A stretch of DNA of 64,000 nt from Chitinophagaceae bacterium (GTDB taxonomy: Bacteria > Bacteroidota > Bacteroidia > Chitinophagales > Chitinophagaceae). This document shows, piece after piece, positions 8,566 through 17,087 of the stretch. The stretch lies in contig CANGIY010000018.1 in assembly GCA_947454235.1 (NCBI GenBank), positions 1-64,000 on the forward strand, written 5' to 3'. Each line of letters begins with the position of its first letter. Position 1 is the first letter of the stretch. Position numbers and translations under genes: made by a program. The notes under the pieces were generated by a model. It made no database searches and was not told where the DNA came from. It saw only the letters and a program-made list of their open reading frames with translations.

Positions 8566-9546
8566 TTATTTAGGGATTTCAATTTTCTCAAGCATTTCCT
8601 TAATCGCAGAATCTGGAGTAACGCCTTCCATTTCTTTTTCCGGCTGTAACATGATTCTATGTCTTATAACAGGTGCAACTGCCGCCTTGATATCTTCAGG
8701 AATAACAAAGTCGCGACCATTGAGTGTAGCATAAGCCTTAGAAACCTGCATCAAAGCCAATGACGCCCTTGGCGAGCACCCGAGGTAGATATTTTTATTC
8801 TCGCGTGACTCATGTACAATCTTGGCGATGTACATCAGCAACGACTTTTCAATATGAATCTTCTTAACGTAATCTCTCAAGGCCGCAAGGTCTTTTACAC
8901 CTATTATCGGCTTCATAGACGAAAGTTGTTCGGTAATGAGTTTCTTATTTTGGTTTTCAAGAATTTGAACCTCTTCTTCTAATGTTGGATAGCCGACAAC
9001 CACTTTCATTAAAAAGCGGTCTAGCTGTGCTTCGGGCAGTCTGTAAGTACCTTCGTGCTCAATTGGGTTTTGGGTAGCTATTACCATGAACGGATTCGAC
9101 ATGGCGTAAGTAGTTCCGTCAAGCGTCACCTGGCGTTCTTCCATTACCTCAAACAATGCCGCCTGCGTTTTTGCCGGTGCCCGGTTGATTTCATCAATCA
9201 ATACTATGTTACTAAAAACAGGCCCTTTCTTAAACTCAAACTTTCCGTTTTGCTGATTGAATATGCTCGTACCCAACACATCGCTAGGCATTAAATCGGG
9301 CGTAAACTGTATGCGGGAGAACTGAGTATCTATTAATCGCGCCAGTAATTTAGCTGCAAGTGTTTTTGCTACACCCGGCACACCTTCAAGCAAAATATGT
9401 CCGTCGGCAAGCAAGCCCACCAGCAGTTGTTCTATCATTCTGGGCTGCCCCACAATAATTTGGTTCAGGTACCTTCTCAGCGATTCGAGCATTTCAGCGA
9501 GTTGGTAAAACTCGGCATGTGGGGTTCTGTTTTCTGAGTACTCCAT
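8566..9546 (-). CDS. MoxR family AAA+ ATPase
   Basis: A 326-residue AAA+ ATPase. Walker A is 'LEGVPGVAKTLAAKLLA' (about residues 54-70, the GxPGxAKT form usual in MoxR), Walker B is 'IVLIDEINRAPAKTQAALFEVMEE', sensor 1 is 'FMVIATQNPIEHEGTYRLPEAQLDRF' and a sensor-2-like arginine occurs in 'CSPRASLALM'. MoxR ATPases act as chaperones with vWA/DUF58 partners. Here the partner DUF58 gene follows directly, and DUF4350, DUF4129 and SpoIIM genes precede it. Gaps are only 2 bases to the DUF4350 gene and 21 to the DUF58 gene, which strongly suggests one transcript. Function in this organism is inferred from the family only. Confidence 0.92.
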   Translation of the reverse strand: MEYSENRTPHAEFYQLAEMLESLRRYLNQIIVGQPRMIEQLLVGLLADGHILLEGVPGVAKTLAAKLLARLIDTQFSRIQFTPDLMPSDVLGTSIFNQQNGKFEFKKGPVFSNIVLIDEINRAPAKTQAALFEVMEERQVTLDGTTYAMSNPFMVIATQNPIEHEGTYRLPEAQLDRFLMKVVVGYPTLEEEVQILENQNKKLITEQLSSMKPIIGVKDLAALRDYVKKIHIEKSLLMYIAKIVHESRENKNIYLGCSPRASLALMQVSKAYATLNGRDFVIPEDIKAAVAPVIRHRIMLQPEKEMEGVTPDSAIKEMLEKIEIPK

Positions 9547-9548
9547 AT

Positions 9549-10898
9549 TTAATCTCGGTTTTTATAAAACTTGTTGACAATAACATACAGGTGTTGCAGG
9601 TATGACTCATTTACTTCTACACCACCCGACTGTACTTCGTATATAATATTTGTAATCTCTTTAGCATGTTCCAATTCTACCCCCGACTTTTTATGTAAAG
9701 TCATCGCAAATTCATCATTGATTTCGGTAGTGGGTATAAAGTATTTCGACCGCACCCATTCTAAAAACTGATTGCATATTTTTAGTGCCAGATTGTGGTG
9801 ATTGCCTTTGTTGTAGTACAACTGCCCAACCGTTTCAACAAATGCCGCAGATTCATTTTTCAACTTCGGCACGACCGGAATAGCACGTTGCCTGCGCCTG
9901 TAGTTTGTAAGCACATAAAAAATAGTAGCCAGCAGTAAAAAGAAGAACATTTTTGGAAGCATTGTGTTGCTATTCTTTTTATGCTCGGTAAAACCCCGGT
10001 AGTACGATTTACTCATTAAATAAACGACCTGGTATTTTTTGTTGGCATACTTCCATAACCCACTGAGGTACTTAAAACTTGAATCTTGTATCAAAAAATG
10101 GTTGGTAGTCACTTCAGGGCTACAATGGAAAAACAAATTGCCTGCATTCCCATTGTTATATCCTACCCTTACAAAATTCGTTTTACCATCTCTTGTCCCC
10201 AGCTTTTCAAAAGAGGTGATGGCCCACAATTGCCTTGGGTGAGTAACACCATATACCTCAGCATCCACTTGTCGCTGGGAAGAATCAATTATATTCTGAT
10301 TATATCCATTCGCCGTATTAGATGAATCGTAGTTATAAATAACTTCATAAGGTTTGAAGCTGCTATATCCAGCGAAAACTGAGCCGGGACAGTTGGCCAG
10401 TTGAAACTGTTTTGGCTCGCCCTGGCTGGTGAATACTGAAGATAAATCGTAGTCGGTGTGAATACCCAGAGTTAAACAGGTATTATAATCCAAATTATTT
10501 GTGAAGATAAAAACATCCTTTCCCTGTTGGATGAATTTAGTCAATATTCTCCGTTCAACATCACTAAACTCAAATTGTGTTGCAACAATTACCAATAGCT
10601 CACTTTTATTAGTATCGGGGATTCTCGCCAAGTTGAGCCCTGAAAACGGCTGACTAGGTTTGAGGGGCATGACAAAAGCTTCGGGGAAAAACTTTGGAAG
10701 TGATTTGGTAAATATTTCAGTTCCGTATGGCTGCGTATCATCACCTTTGAGGGTTTTATTCCAACTGGGCTTTTTAGTGCAACCCTCATTTGTTACTACA
10801 AATAACATAAGAACCACAGTCCAACATACCTTGCTCAGCATTGACCCAGATGTGGACCTTTGCCTGGTAAGTACCTGATATGTGAATGTGCTCTTCAT
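9549..10898 (-). CDS. DUF4350 domain protein
   Basis: A 449-residue membrane protein. An alternative start at 10841 (MLSKVCWTVVLMLF...EGC) would give a lipoprotein-like N-terminus with Cys; the longer form is kept because the ATG at 10898 follows the upstream gene closely. After it comes the DUF4350 region, beginning 'WNKTLKGDDTQPYGTEIF', an extracytoplasmic Rossmann-like domain with 'LLVIVATQFEFSDVERRILTKFIQQGKDVFIF'. One transmembrane helix lies near residue 318 (MFFFLLLATIFYVL) and a basic cytoplasmic tail follows. DUF4350 proteins regularly accompany MoxR and DUF58 proteins. The molecular role is unknown; it may be the membrane or ligand-binding part of the system. Confidence 0.8.
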   Translation of the reverse strand: MKSTFTYQVLTRQRSTSGSMLSKVCWTVVLMLFVVTNEGCTKKPSWNKTLKGDDTQPYGTEIFTKSLPKFFPEAFVMPLKPSQPFSGLNLARIPDTNKSELLVIVATQFEFSDVERRILTKFIQQGKDVFIFTNNLDYNTCLTLGIHTDYDLSSVFTSQGEPKQFQLANCPGSVFAGYSSFKPYEVIYNYDSSNTANGYNQNIIDSSQRQVDAEVYGVTHPRQLWAITSFEKLGTRDGKTNFVRVGYNNGNAGNLFFHCSPEVTTNHFLIQDSSFKYLSGLWKYANKKYQVVYLMSKSYYRGFTEHKKNSNTMLPKMFFFLLLATIFYVLTNYRRRQRAIPVVPKLKNESAAFVETVGQLYYNKGNHHNLALKICNQFLEWVRSKYFIPTTEINDEFAMTLHKKSGVELEHAKEITNIIYEVQSGGVEVNESYLQHLYVIVNKFYKNRD

Positions 10899-10904
10899 GT
10901 TTTG

Positions 10905-11651
10905 TTATGATAGCCTGTCGCGGGTTTCGTAAATGAGTTTTACATAATTGTCTAATTCCAGACGGGTTAGTTTGTATTCGCCGTATACAACGAATTCAAA
11001 AACCCTTGCTATTTCTTTGAATGACGTAAGAAACTGAGAATTATATAATTCGAGTCGATAGTCGCTGTTTGTTTTTTTTTCGTCAAACACAATTACCCGT
11101 TTTTTATCCAGTAATTGTAAGACCCAGATGTACGATAACCGTACAGCCTCCAAGTCATTTCCTTCGTTTAGTGCCTTTTCAAACAGAGTGCGCAGGTCTT
11201 CTTTGTAAAAAGTTTCGCTCAACTCGTCTTTTAAATACTCTTGTACTTTTGCTGATTTCTTTTTGAAGAAAGCACCCTTTCGAACAATAAAAAAGAACAC
11301 CAAAACCCCAACAATCAAGATTATAATGATGATCGAAATAGTTCTCACATCAAGTTGACTGGATGAGCCCAAATTATATTCCTGCGGTATCTCATTTATT
11401 TGCTCGTCGAAATTACCAGACTCACCCCCATGTGACCGCGCTTTTTCAAGGTCCTTTTCGCTCAGCTCCCTTTGATCTTTATAGTAGTAGTTGCGCGACT
11501 TGACGATTTTGTTCCACTCATCTTTTGAAATTTCCCTTTGGTGTGGTGCAGCATTCTCATCGTCGTAATATGCAAACGATTTTGGAGCATTTACTATTCC
11601 AAAAAACATGCACAGCACCCATATAACTATTTTCTTACACCTCACGCCCAC
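10905..11651 (-). CDS. DUF4129-like membrane protein of MoxR cluster
   Basis: A 248-residue protein with an N-terminal signal or anchor (IVIWVLCMFFGIVNAPKSFA), a charged extracytoplasmic part, a central transmembrane helix (about residues 103-122, 'TISIIIIILIVGVLVFFFIV') and a cytoplasmic helical C-terminus. The end, 'DYRLELYNSQFLTSFKEIARVFEFVVYGEYKLT', matches the DUF4129 C-terminal pattern, in which an aromatic 'F...Y....' motif is conserved. The probable start is GTG and overlaps the end of the SpoIIM-like gene by 17 bases, a sign of translational coupling. Family members are found with MoxR/DUF58 systems and transglutaminase-like proteins, but no biochemical role is established. Confidence 0.75.
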   Translation of the reverse strand: MGVRCKKIVIWVLCMFFGIVNAPKSFAYYDDENAAPHQREISKDEWNKIVKSRNYYYKDQRELSEKDLEKARSHGGESGNFDEQINEIPQEYNLGSSSQLDVRTISIIIIILIVGVLVFFFIVRKGAFFKKKSAKVQEYLKDELSETFYKEDLRTLFEKALNEGNDLEAVRLSYIWVLQLLDKKRVIVFDEKKTNSDYRLELYNSQFLTSFKEIARVFEFVVYGEYKLTRLELDNYVKLIYETRDRLS

Positions 11652-12600
11652 CCTTTGCTTGCATTTTTTTAGCGACTACCGATGGATAATAACCGTAGTA
11701 CCACGAGATGAGGACAACAAAACAAACCAATATCAATGCATTCAACCAAATTGAAATATCAGAGTGGCGGGTTACATAGCTTTCAAAAATAGCAGCTAAA
11801 ATGAAATTTGGAACAATTGAAAGTATGAGTTTCGTTGCCTTTTTAGCCTGTTTTTGTAACGCCTGCAAACGGGTATAAGTACCAGGATACAAAATTGCAT
11901 TACCCATCATCATACCCGCTACCCCGGCAACAAGAATAGACCACAATTCAAGTGTTCCATGAATCATGATGGTGAGAATGGATGCAATGCCTAAATGATG
12001 TTGAAAGAAAATAGACTCGAATGCACCCAACAGAACACCATTGTAAAACAACATACCCAACGTTAACAATCCAAACCCTAAACCGGATACAAATGTTTTA
12101 AACGCCACCGAGATATTATTGGCAGCGATTCTAATAAACATTTCAAACGAGTCTTCGCTGGCATATACATTAAAGGGCGTTCCGTTAGCAATGTTTTTCT
12201 CGGTCATATCAACATAACCATCCCCTAAAAATGATCTGATGAACGATGGCTGGTTATAAGAAGCATAAACACCAAGTGCCACGGTGCAACAAAAGAAAAT
12301 AAATATCCACCTGAACAGCTTTTTATTTTCCGCAACGATTAATGGTATATCAATAGTCCAAACATCAAATATCCTTTTGTAATCTTCCTTTTTGTTTTTA
12401 AAAATGGATAAGTATTGCTTGGCTGCTATTGAGTTGATATACTTGGTTGTCTGACTGCCCGGATAAAATGTTTTTGAGTAGGAAAGATCATCGACAAGAT
12501 TTACAAACCGCTCCGCCAATTCATCGGGGTTTTCGGTGGGTATTTCGTATTTCTCCCAACGGTTTATATTGTCTTTGATAAATTTTCCTTCCCTGAGCAC
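11635..12600 (-). CDS. Stage II sporulation protein M (SpoIIM)-like integral membrane protein
   Basis: A 321-residue protein with a hydrophilic N-terminal helical region ('LAERFVNLVDDLSYSKTFYPGSQT') and about five to six membrane helices from residue 100 on. The conserved SpoIIM region is seen in 'NNISVAFKTFVSGLGFGLLTLGMLFYNGVLLG' and 'HGTLELWSILVAGVAGMMMG'. In Firmicutes SpoIIM belongs to the engulfment machinery, but in Bacteroidetes homologues are fixed neighbours of MoxR-DUF58 genes, with no sporulation. It is the first gene of the five-gene minus-strand cluster; GTG start, divergent from sppA with 160 bases between. Confidence 0.85.
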   Translation of the reverse strand: MLREGKFIKDNINRWEKYEIPTENPDELAERFVNLVDDLSYSKTFYPGSQTTKYINSIAAKQYLSIFKNKKEDYKRIFDVWTIDIPLIVAENKKLFRWIFIFFCCTVALGVYASYNQPSFIRSFLGDGYVDMTEKNIANGTPFNVYASEDSFEMFIRIAANNISVAFKTFVSGLGFGLLTLGMLFYNGVLLGAFESIFFQHHLGIASILTIMIHGTLELWSILVAGVAGMMMGNAILYPGTYTRLQALQKQAKKATKLILSIVPNFILAAIFESYVTRHSDISIWLNALILVCFVVLISWYYGYYPSVVAKKMQAKGGREV

Positions 12601-12730
12601 GGTTTTAAGGTTGTAAGGGTAAAGCTAAACCACATTTTTCAAAATCAACCCGGTACCGAAAAGAAATCCTAAAAATTATTTTTATGCACTGTTTTTTAGG
12701 AATAAATCGGAAAGCACCATTTTATGTAAC

Positions 12731-12738
12731 TATTTTTG
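12731..12738 (+). promoter_or_regulatory. -7 promoter element (TATTTTTG) for sppA
   Basis: TATTTTTG matches TAnnTTTG and ends 22 bases before the sppA ATG, in the divergent gap from the SpoIIM-like gene. A -33 TTTG at the right distance is not evident. Confidence 0.45.
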
Positions 12739-12760
12739 CCTTAAGTCTAACAGAACTTTT

Positions 12761-14557
12761 ATGAAACAATTTTTCAAGATGTTTTTTGCATCGTTGCTCG
12801 CTATGATATTCACCGGAGCTATCATTATCGGGCTAATTATTTCCTTTATCGTATCGCTTACCAAGGAGGTTACCGACCGTACTTCGGCTAAGACTACCTC
12901 AGGTAATGTACTGATGCTCGATGTGGCTTCTCAAATTCATGAAATTAGTGAAAACAACTCATTGGCAGTTATCAGTAAGGGCGATGGATTTCAGGCTGGC
13001 TTGCTTGATATCGATAAAGCATTGGAACGTGCAAAAAACGATGCAGGTATTAAAGGTTTGTATATCAGGCTTTCCGGAACGCCTAATCATTGGGCAACAC
13101 TTGAGCAATTGAGGGCTTCAATTCTGAATTTCAAAAAGTCAGGCAAATTCGTTGTAGCATATGGAGAAAATATAACTCAGGGTGCTTACTACCTTGCTAC
13201 TGCTGCTGATAATATTTACTTAAACCCTGTAGGCGCTATGGAACTCAAGGGTTTATCAACTACGCTTATGTTCTTTAAGGGTACTTTAGACAAACTGGAC
13301 ATTCAGCCTGAAATTTACTATGCCGGCAAATTCAAAAGTGCAACTGAACCTTTCAGAACCGACAAAATGAGTGAACCAAATCGTTTACAAGTGGGTGTTA
13401 TGCAAAACAGCATTTGGGATAACTTTCTGGTAGCTGTGACAGAATATACCCACAAATCGAAAGAAGAAATCAATAAACTTACCACCGATGGTGCTATTCA
13501 GTTCCCTTCTGATGCAGTAAAAGCTGGACTTATTTCAGGCTTAGCTTATTGGGATCAGGTGGAAACAACCATCAAATCTAAAGCCGGAATTGCTGCGAAA
13601 AATAACCTTTCGATGCAGGACATCAACGATTATGCGATGCTGAACAAAGTAACTGACCTCACAAACAACGGAAGCAAAGTTGCTGTATTAGTTGCTGAAG
13701 GCGAAATCAAGGACGGTGAACAAAACAATGAATTTGAGATTGCGTCAAAAACATTCTGCGAGGCAGTAAGAAAAGTTGCTAATGACGATAACATCAAAGC
13801 TGTTATATTAAGGGTTAACTCACCGGGCGGTAGCGCTTTGGCCTCTGAAATTATCTTGAGAGAGCTTAAATTATTAAAAGACAAGAAAAAACACATTGTG
13901 GTTTCAATGGGCGACTATGCTGCTTCGGGTGGTTACTATATTAGCACTATAGGTGACAGTATTTTCGCAGAACCTAATACCATAACTGGCAGCATTGGTG
14001 TATTTGGCATGATGTTCAGTTTCGACAAATTGGCTAAAAATAAGCTAGGTATCACTTTCGATGGTGTTAAGAATGCACCTTATGCCGACTTCCCAACTGC
14101 TACAAGGGCTATGACACCTGAGGAAGGTCGTAGAATTCAGGCTTCGATTGATACTGTTTACGAAACATTTAAAAACCATGTAGTAGAAGGCAGAAAACTC
14201 ACAAAAGACCTCGTTGACACCATTGCTCAAGGAAGAGTGTGGACAGGTACTGATGCCATCAAGATTAAACTTGTTGACCGTTTAGGTGGCTTAAATGAAG
14301 CAATTCAATGTGCAGTTTCTATGTCGGGTGTGGGTAAAACATACAAAGTAGTTACATACCCTGAATCATCGGACAAACTGGATATGTTGTTGAAGAAATT
14401 CAAAGGCGGTAACAGCGCATCAGCAGCGGCTATTAAAGAAGCAATTAAAAGTGAAACAACACCTGAAATTTACGACTGGTATCGTCAGTTCCGTACATTG
14501 GCGAGCATCAATGGTAAAACACAAATGTTGATGCCGTTCATTCCGGTTATTCAATAA
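12761..14557 (+). CDS. sppA: Signal peptide peptidase SppA, 67K type
   Basis: A 598-residue serine protease with one N-terminal membrane anchor (about residues 8-34) and two tandem ClpP/crotonase-like S49 domains, as in the E. coli 67 kDa protein. The catalytic pair is visible: Lys192 in 'AGKFKSATEPF' of the first domain and Ser389 in 'MGDYAASGGYYIS' of the second. 'RVNSPGGSALASE' before it is the conserved oxyanion and substrate-groove segment. The enzyme cuts remnant signal peptides in the membrane after signal peptidase action. Length and residue spacing agree with an active enzyme. It is a single-gene unit with its own -7 element and a strong terminator. Confidence 0.93.
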   Translation: MKQFFKMFFASLLAMIFTGAIIIGLIISFIVSLTKEVTDRTSAKTTSGNVLMLDVASQIHEISENNSLAVISKGDGFQAGLLDIDKALERAKNDAGIKGLYIRLSGTPNHWATLEQLRASILNFKKSGKFVVAYGENITQGAYYLATAADNIYLNPVGAMELKGLSTTLMFFKGTLDKLDIQPEIYYAGKFKSATEPFRTDKMSEPNRLQVGVMQNSIWDNFLVAVTEYTHKSKEEINKLTTDGAIQFPSDAVKAGLISGLAYWDQVETTIKSKAGIAAKNNLSMQDINDYAMLNKVTDLTNNGSKVAVLVAEGEIKDGEQNNEFEIASKTFCEAVRKVANDDNIKAVILRVNSPGGSALASEIILRELKLLKDKKKHIVVSMGDYAASGGYYISTIGDSIFAEPNTITGSIGVFGMMFSFDKLAKNKLGITFDGVKNAPYADFPTATRAMTPEEGRRIQASIDTVYETFKNHVVEGRKLTKDLVDTIAQGRVWTGTDAIKIKLVDRLGGLNEAIQCAVSMSGVGKTYKVVTYPESSDKLDMLLKKFKGGNSASAAAIKEAIKSETTPEIYDWYRQFRTLASINGKTQMLMPFIPVIQ

Positions 14558-14618
14558 TCAAATGCATACAAGTATTGAATGACTTGTACATGATTTAGTG
14601 ATATTATATAATTTTGAG

Positions 14619-14650
14619 CGAAACTACCGTTAATTCGGTAGTTTCGTCTT
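14619..14650 (+). terminator. Rho-independent terminator of sppA
   Basis: An 11-base perfect stem (CGAAACTACCG / CGGTAGTTTCG, six-base loop) is followed by TCTTTTAT. It lies only about 20 bases before the ATG of the carboxypeptidase gene, so that gene's transcription must begin inside or just beside the hairpin, or depend on read-through. Confidence 0.8.
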
Positions 14651-14668
14651 TTATAAAAAACCTCGTAC

Positions 14669-17071
14669 ATGAAGATACGTCTTTTACTTTTGCCAATCCT
14701 ATTCCTTTCGTTGAGCCTATTCGCCCAATCAGTAGAAAAATACTCAAGAGCAAAAGTGCACCTCGACCAAAAAGGGCACAACATATCAGAACTCGCTCAA
14801 CTGGGTATTACTGCCGACCACGGCGAGCACAAACTCAATACATTTTTCGTATCTGATTTTTCAGCGACAGAATTAAAGAAGATGCGTGCGGCAGGTTTTA
14901 AGTACGATGTTCAGATAGACGACGTGAATTCCTATTACGCGAGTTTGGTTGGCAAGCCCGGTTCAACAGGAAATAAAACAACCAATAGCCCCTATTGCAA
15001 TATGGGTGACTCTATGGCTGTACCTACTCATTTTCATTTGGGTTCGTACGGAACGGGGTATTTTACCTACGCCGAATTTCTCGCGATTGTTGATTCGATG
15101 CACACGCTTTATCCTGGGTTGATTTCAGTGCGCGATTCTATTGATACAATACACAGCATTCAGGGCAGACCAATTTATTGGGTGCGCGTTTCTAACAACC
15201 CTTCAGTGGAACAACCTGCAAAACCACAAATTTTATACACTGCACTGCACCACGCACGTGAACCCGGCACCATATCTTCAATGGTGTACTACCTATGGTA
15301 TTTGCTTGAACAATACGGTGTAAACACTGAAGTAAAAACCATAGTTGACAATACTGAAATGTATTTCATATTGTGTGTAAACCCTGATGGCTACCTACAA
15401 AACATTGCAACCAGCATGAGCGGTGGTGGTATGTGGCGCAAGAATATGCGTAACAACGGTGACGGTACCAATGGAGTAGATTTAAACAGGAACTACGGCT
15501 ATTTCTTTGGTTATGATGACATCGGGTCGAGCCCGACTACATCAAGTGAAACATATCGCGGTCGTTCAGGTTTTTCAGAACCTGAAACACGCGCCGTAAA
15601 ATGGTTAACAGAACACCATCATTTTAAAATTGCACTCAATTACCACACTTTTGGTAACGACATCATTTACCCATGGGGCTATATCGCATCACTGAGAACA
15701 ACCGACTCAAACCAGTTCTCAGCTTATGCAAAATATTTGACCGAAAATACCATGTATCGCTTTGGTACCGGCGATCAAACTGTTGGTTATGTAACCAATG
15801 GTGATAGCGACGATTGGATGTATGGTGACACAACTGCTAAGCCAAAAGTGTTTGCCTTTACACCAGAAACAGGGTTCAGAGATTTTGGTTTTTATACTAC
15901 TACCGAAAATATTATTCCTGACTGCAGGAAAAATCTTAGGACCAACGTTAGGGCAGCGAAACTATTGTTGCCATTTGGTGAGATCATCAATATGGATGCA
16001 AAGATCCTGACATCTACAAATGGTAACATTCATTATCGCTTCAAACGTTTAGGATTTCCTGACACTGCGACATTCAATATTTCTGTTCACTCGTTAGACA
16101 GCCGTTTGACGCTTCCAACGACAGTAAAAACTTACACAAACCCATCAATGCTACAGGTCATCAACGATTCATTTACTTATTCAATTAATACAGCAACACC
16201 AAATGGCGCCTTGCTGCAGTATGAAATAGTATGTAACAATGGATTTTACACACACCGTGATACCGTAGGTTTTTATTATGGCAAGTACTATGTAAATATC
16301 GTTCCTAATACAAGCTCACTGACCGACTGGACGAATTCAGGCTGGGGAGTATGTTCAACTTACTATTCTGTTCCGCCCGCTAGTTTAGGTTCTAGCGTTG
16401 GCTGTGCAAATTATAGTGATATGTCGGACAATACACTGCAGTACAACAACCATATTGACCTCACTCACGCTTACAAAGCCTTCGCATACTATGATGCTAT
16501 CTGGAGCATTGAGTCTTCGTATGATTATGTAGACTTCGAAGCGCAAACAGCAGGCAGCGGCGCTTGGCAACCAATGTGCGGCCGTTACACCAAACCTGGT
16601 ACATCAGACCAATTGTCATTTCAACCAATTTACGACGGCCAACAACCTGATTGGGTAAAAGAAGAAGTTGACATGAACGATTACATAGGAAGCAGCACCG
16701 ATGTTCGTTTCCAATTAGTAAGCGACATGGCTGTCAACTACCCTGGTTTCTACTTCGACCACATGAACGTGATTTATATCCTTGATTCAGAAGTTGCAAC
16801 ATCTGCAGCTACTCCGGTTATTTTTGAAAGAGGAGTTTCAGTTACGCCTAACCCCGCACAAAACGAAATTAAAATCGCTGTAGGAGGTGTTTATGCCACC
16901 GAAGTATTGAATTATGAGGTAGTGGACATCAGCGGTCGCAAATTGATAGAAGGCACCTTCAAATCTAATATTACAGTTGATGTGCAAAACCTCACAAATG
17001 GCCTGTACTTCGTTAATGTAAAAGGTTGTAGTGCGAATTTGCCGGTAACAAAATTCCTTAAACAGGACTAA
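14669..17071 (+). CDS. M14 family zinc carboxypeptidase with T9SS type A sorting domain
   Basis: An 800-residue secreted metallocarboxypeptidase. Signal peptide: residues 1-20 (MKIRLLLLPILFLSLSLFAQ). The M14 catalytic domain spans about 120-430. The zinc ligands are H195 and E198 in 'ALHHAREPG' (HxxE) and H326 in 'ALNYHTFGN'; the catalytic glutamate is E400 in 'FTPETGFRD'. 'VDLNRNYGY' is the substrate-binding N-R segment. A jelly-roll/discoidin-like region of unclear kind follows (about 550-690), then a T9SS type A sorting domain ('VTPNPAQNEIKIAV ... NGLYFVNVKG'). It probably removes C-terminal amino acids from proteins outside the cell, for nutrition. It is alone, convergent with the vWA-like protein gene. 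Confidence 0.9.
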   Translation: MKIRLLLLPILFLSLSLFAQSVEKYSRAKVHLDQKGHNISELAQLGITADHGEHKLNTFFVSDFSATELKKMRAAGFKYDVQIDDVNSYYASLVGKPGSTGNKTTNSPYCNMGDSMAVPTHFHLGSYGTGYFTYAEFLAIVDSMHTLYPGLISVRDSIDTIHSIQGRPIYWVRVSNNPSVEQPAKPQILYTALHHAREPGTISSMVYYLWYLLEQYGVNTEVKTIVDNTEMYFILCVNPDGYLQNIATSMSGGGMWRKNMRNNGDGTNGVDLNRNYGYFFGYDDIGSSPTTSSETYRGRSGFSEPETRAVKWLTEHHHFKIALNYHTFGNDIIYPWGYIASLRTTDSNQFSAYAKYLTENTMYRFGTGDQTVGYVTNGDSDDWMYGDTTAKPKVFAFTPETGFRDFGFYTTTENIIPDCRKNLRTNVRAAKLLLPFGEIINMDAKILTSTNGNIHYRFKRLGFPDTATFNISVHSLDSRLTLPTTVKTYTNPSMLQVINDSFTYSINTATPNGALLQYEIVCNNGFYTHRDTVGFYYGKYYVNIVPNTSSLTDWTNSGWGVCSTYYSVPPASLGSSVGCANYSDMSDNTLQYNNHIDLTHAYKAFAYYDAIWSIESSYDYVDFEAQTAGSGAWQPMCGRYTKPGTSDQLSFQPIYDGQQPDWVKEEVDMNDYIGSSTDVRFQLVSDMAVNYPGFYFDHMNVIYILDSEVATSAATPVIFERGVSVTPNPAQNEIKIAVGGVYATEVLNYEVVDISGRKLIEGTFKSNITVDVQNLTNGLYFVNVKGCSANLPVTKFLKQD

Positions 17072-17087
17072 TGAGGGCAGGTTCAAA

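Noticed and set aside
11635-12600. Sporulation locus suggested by the SpoIIM and RicT/YaaT names
   Set aside because: Both are named after Bacillus homologues but are widespread in non-sporulating Bacteroidetes; no other sporulation gene is present.
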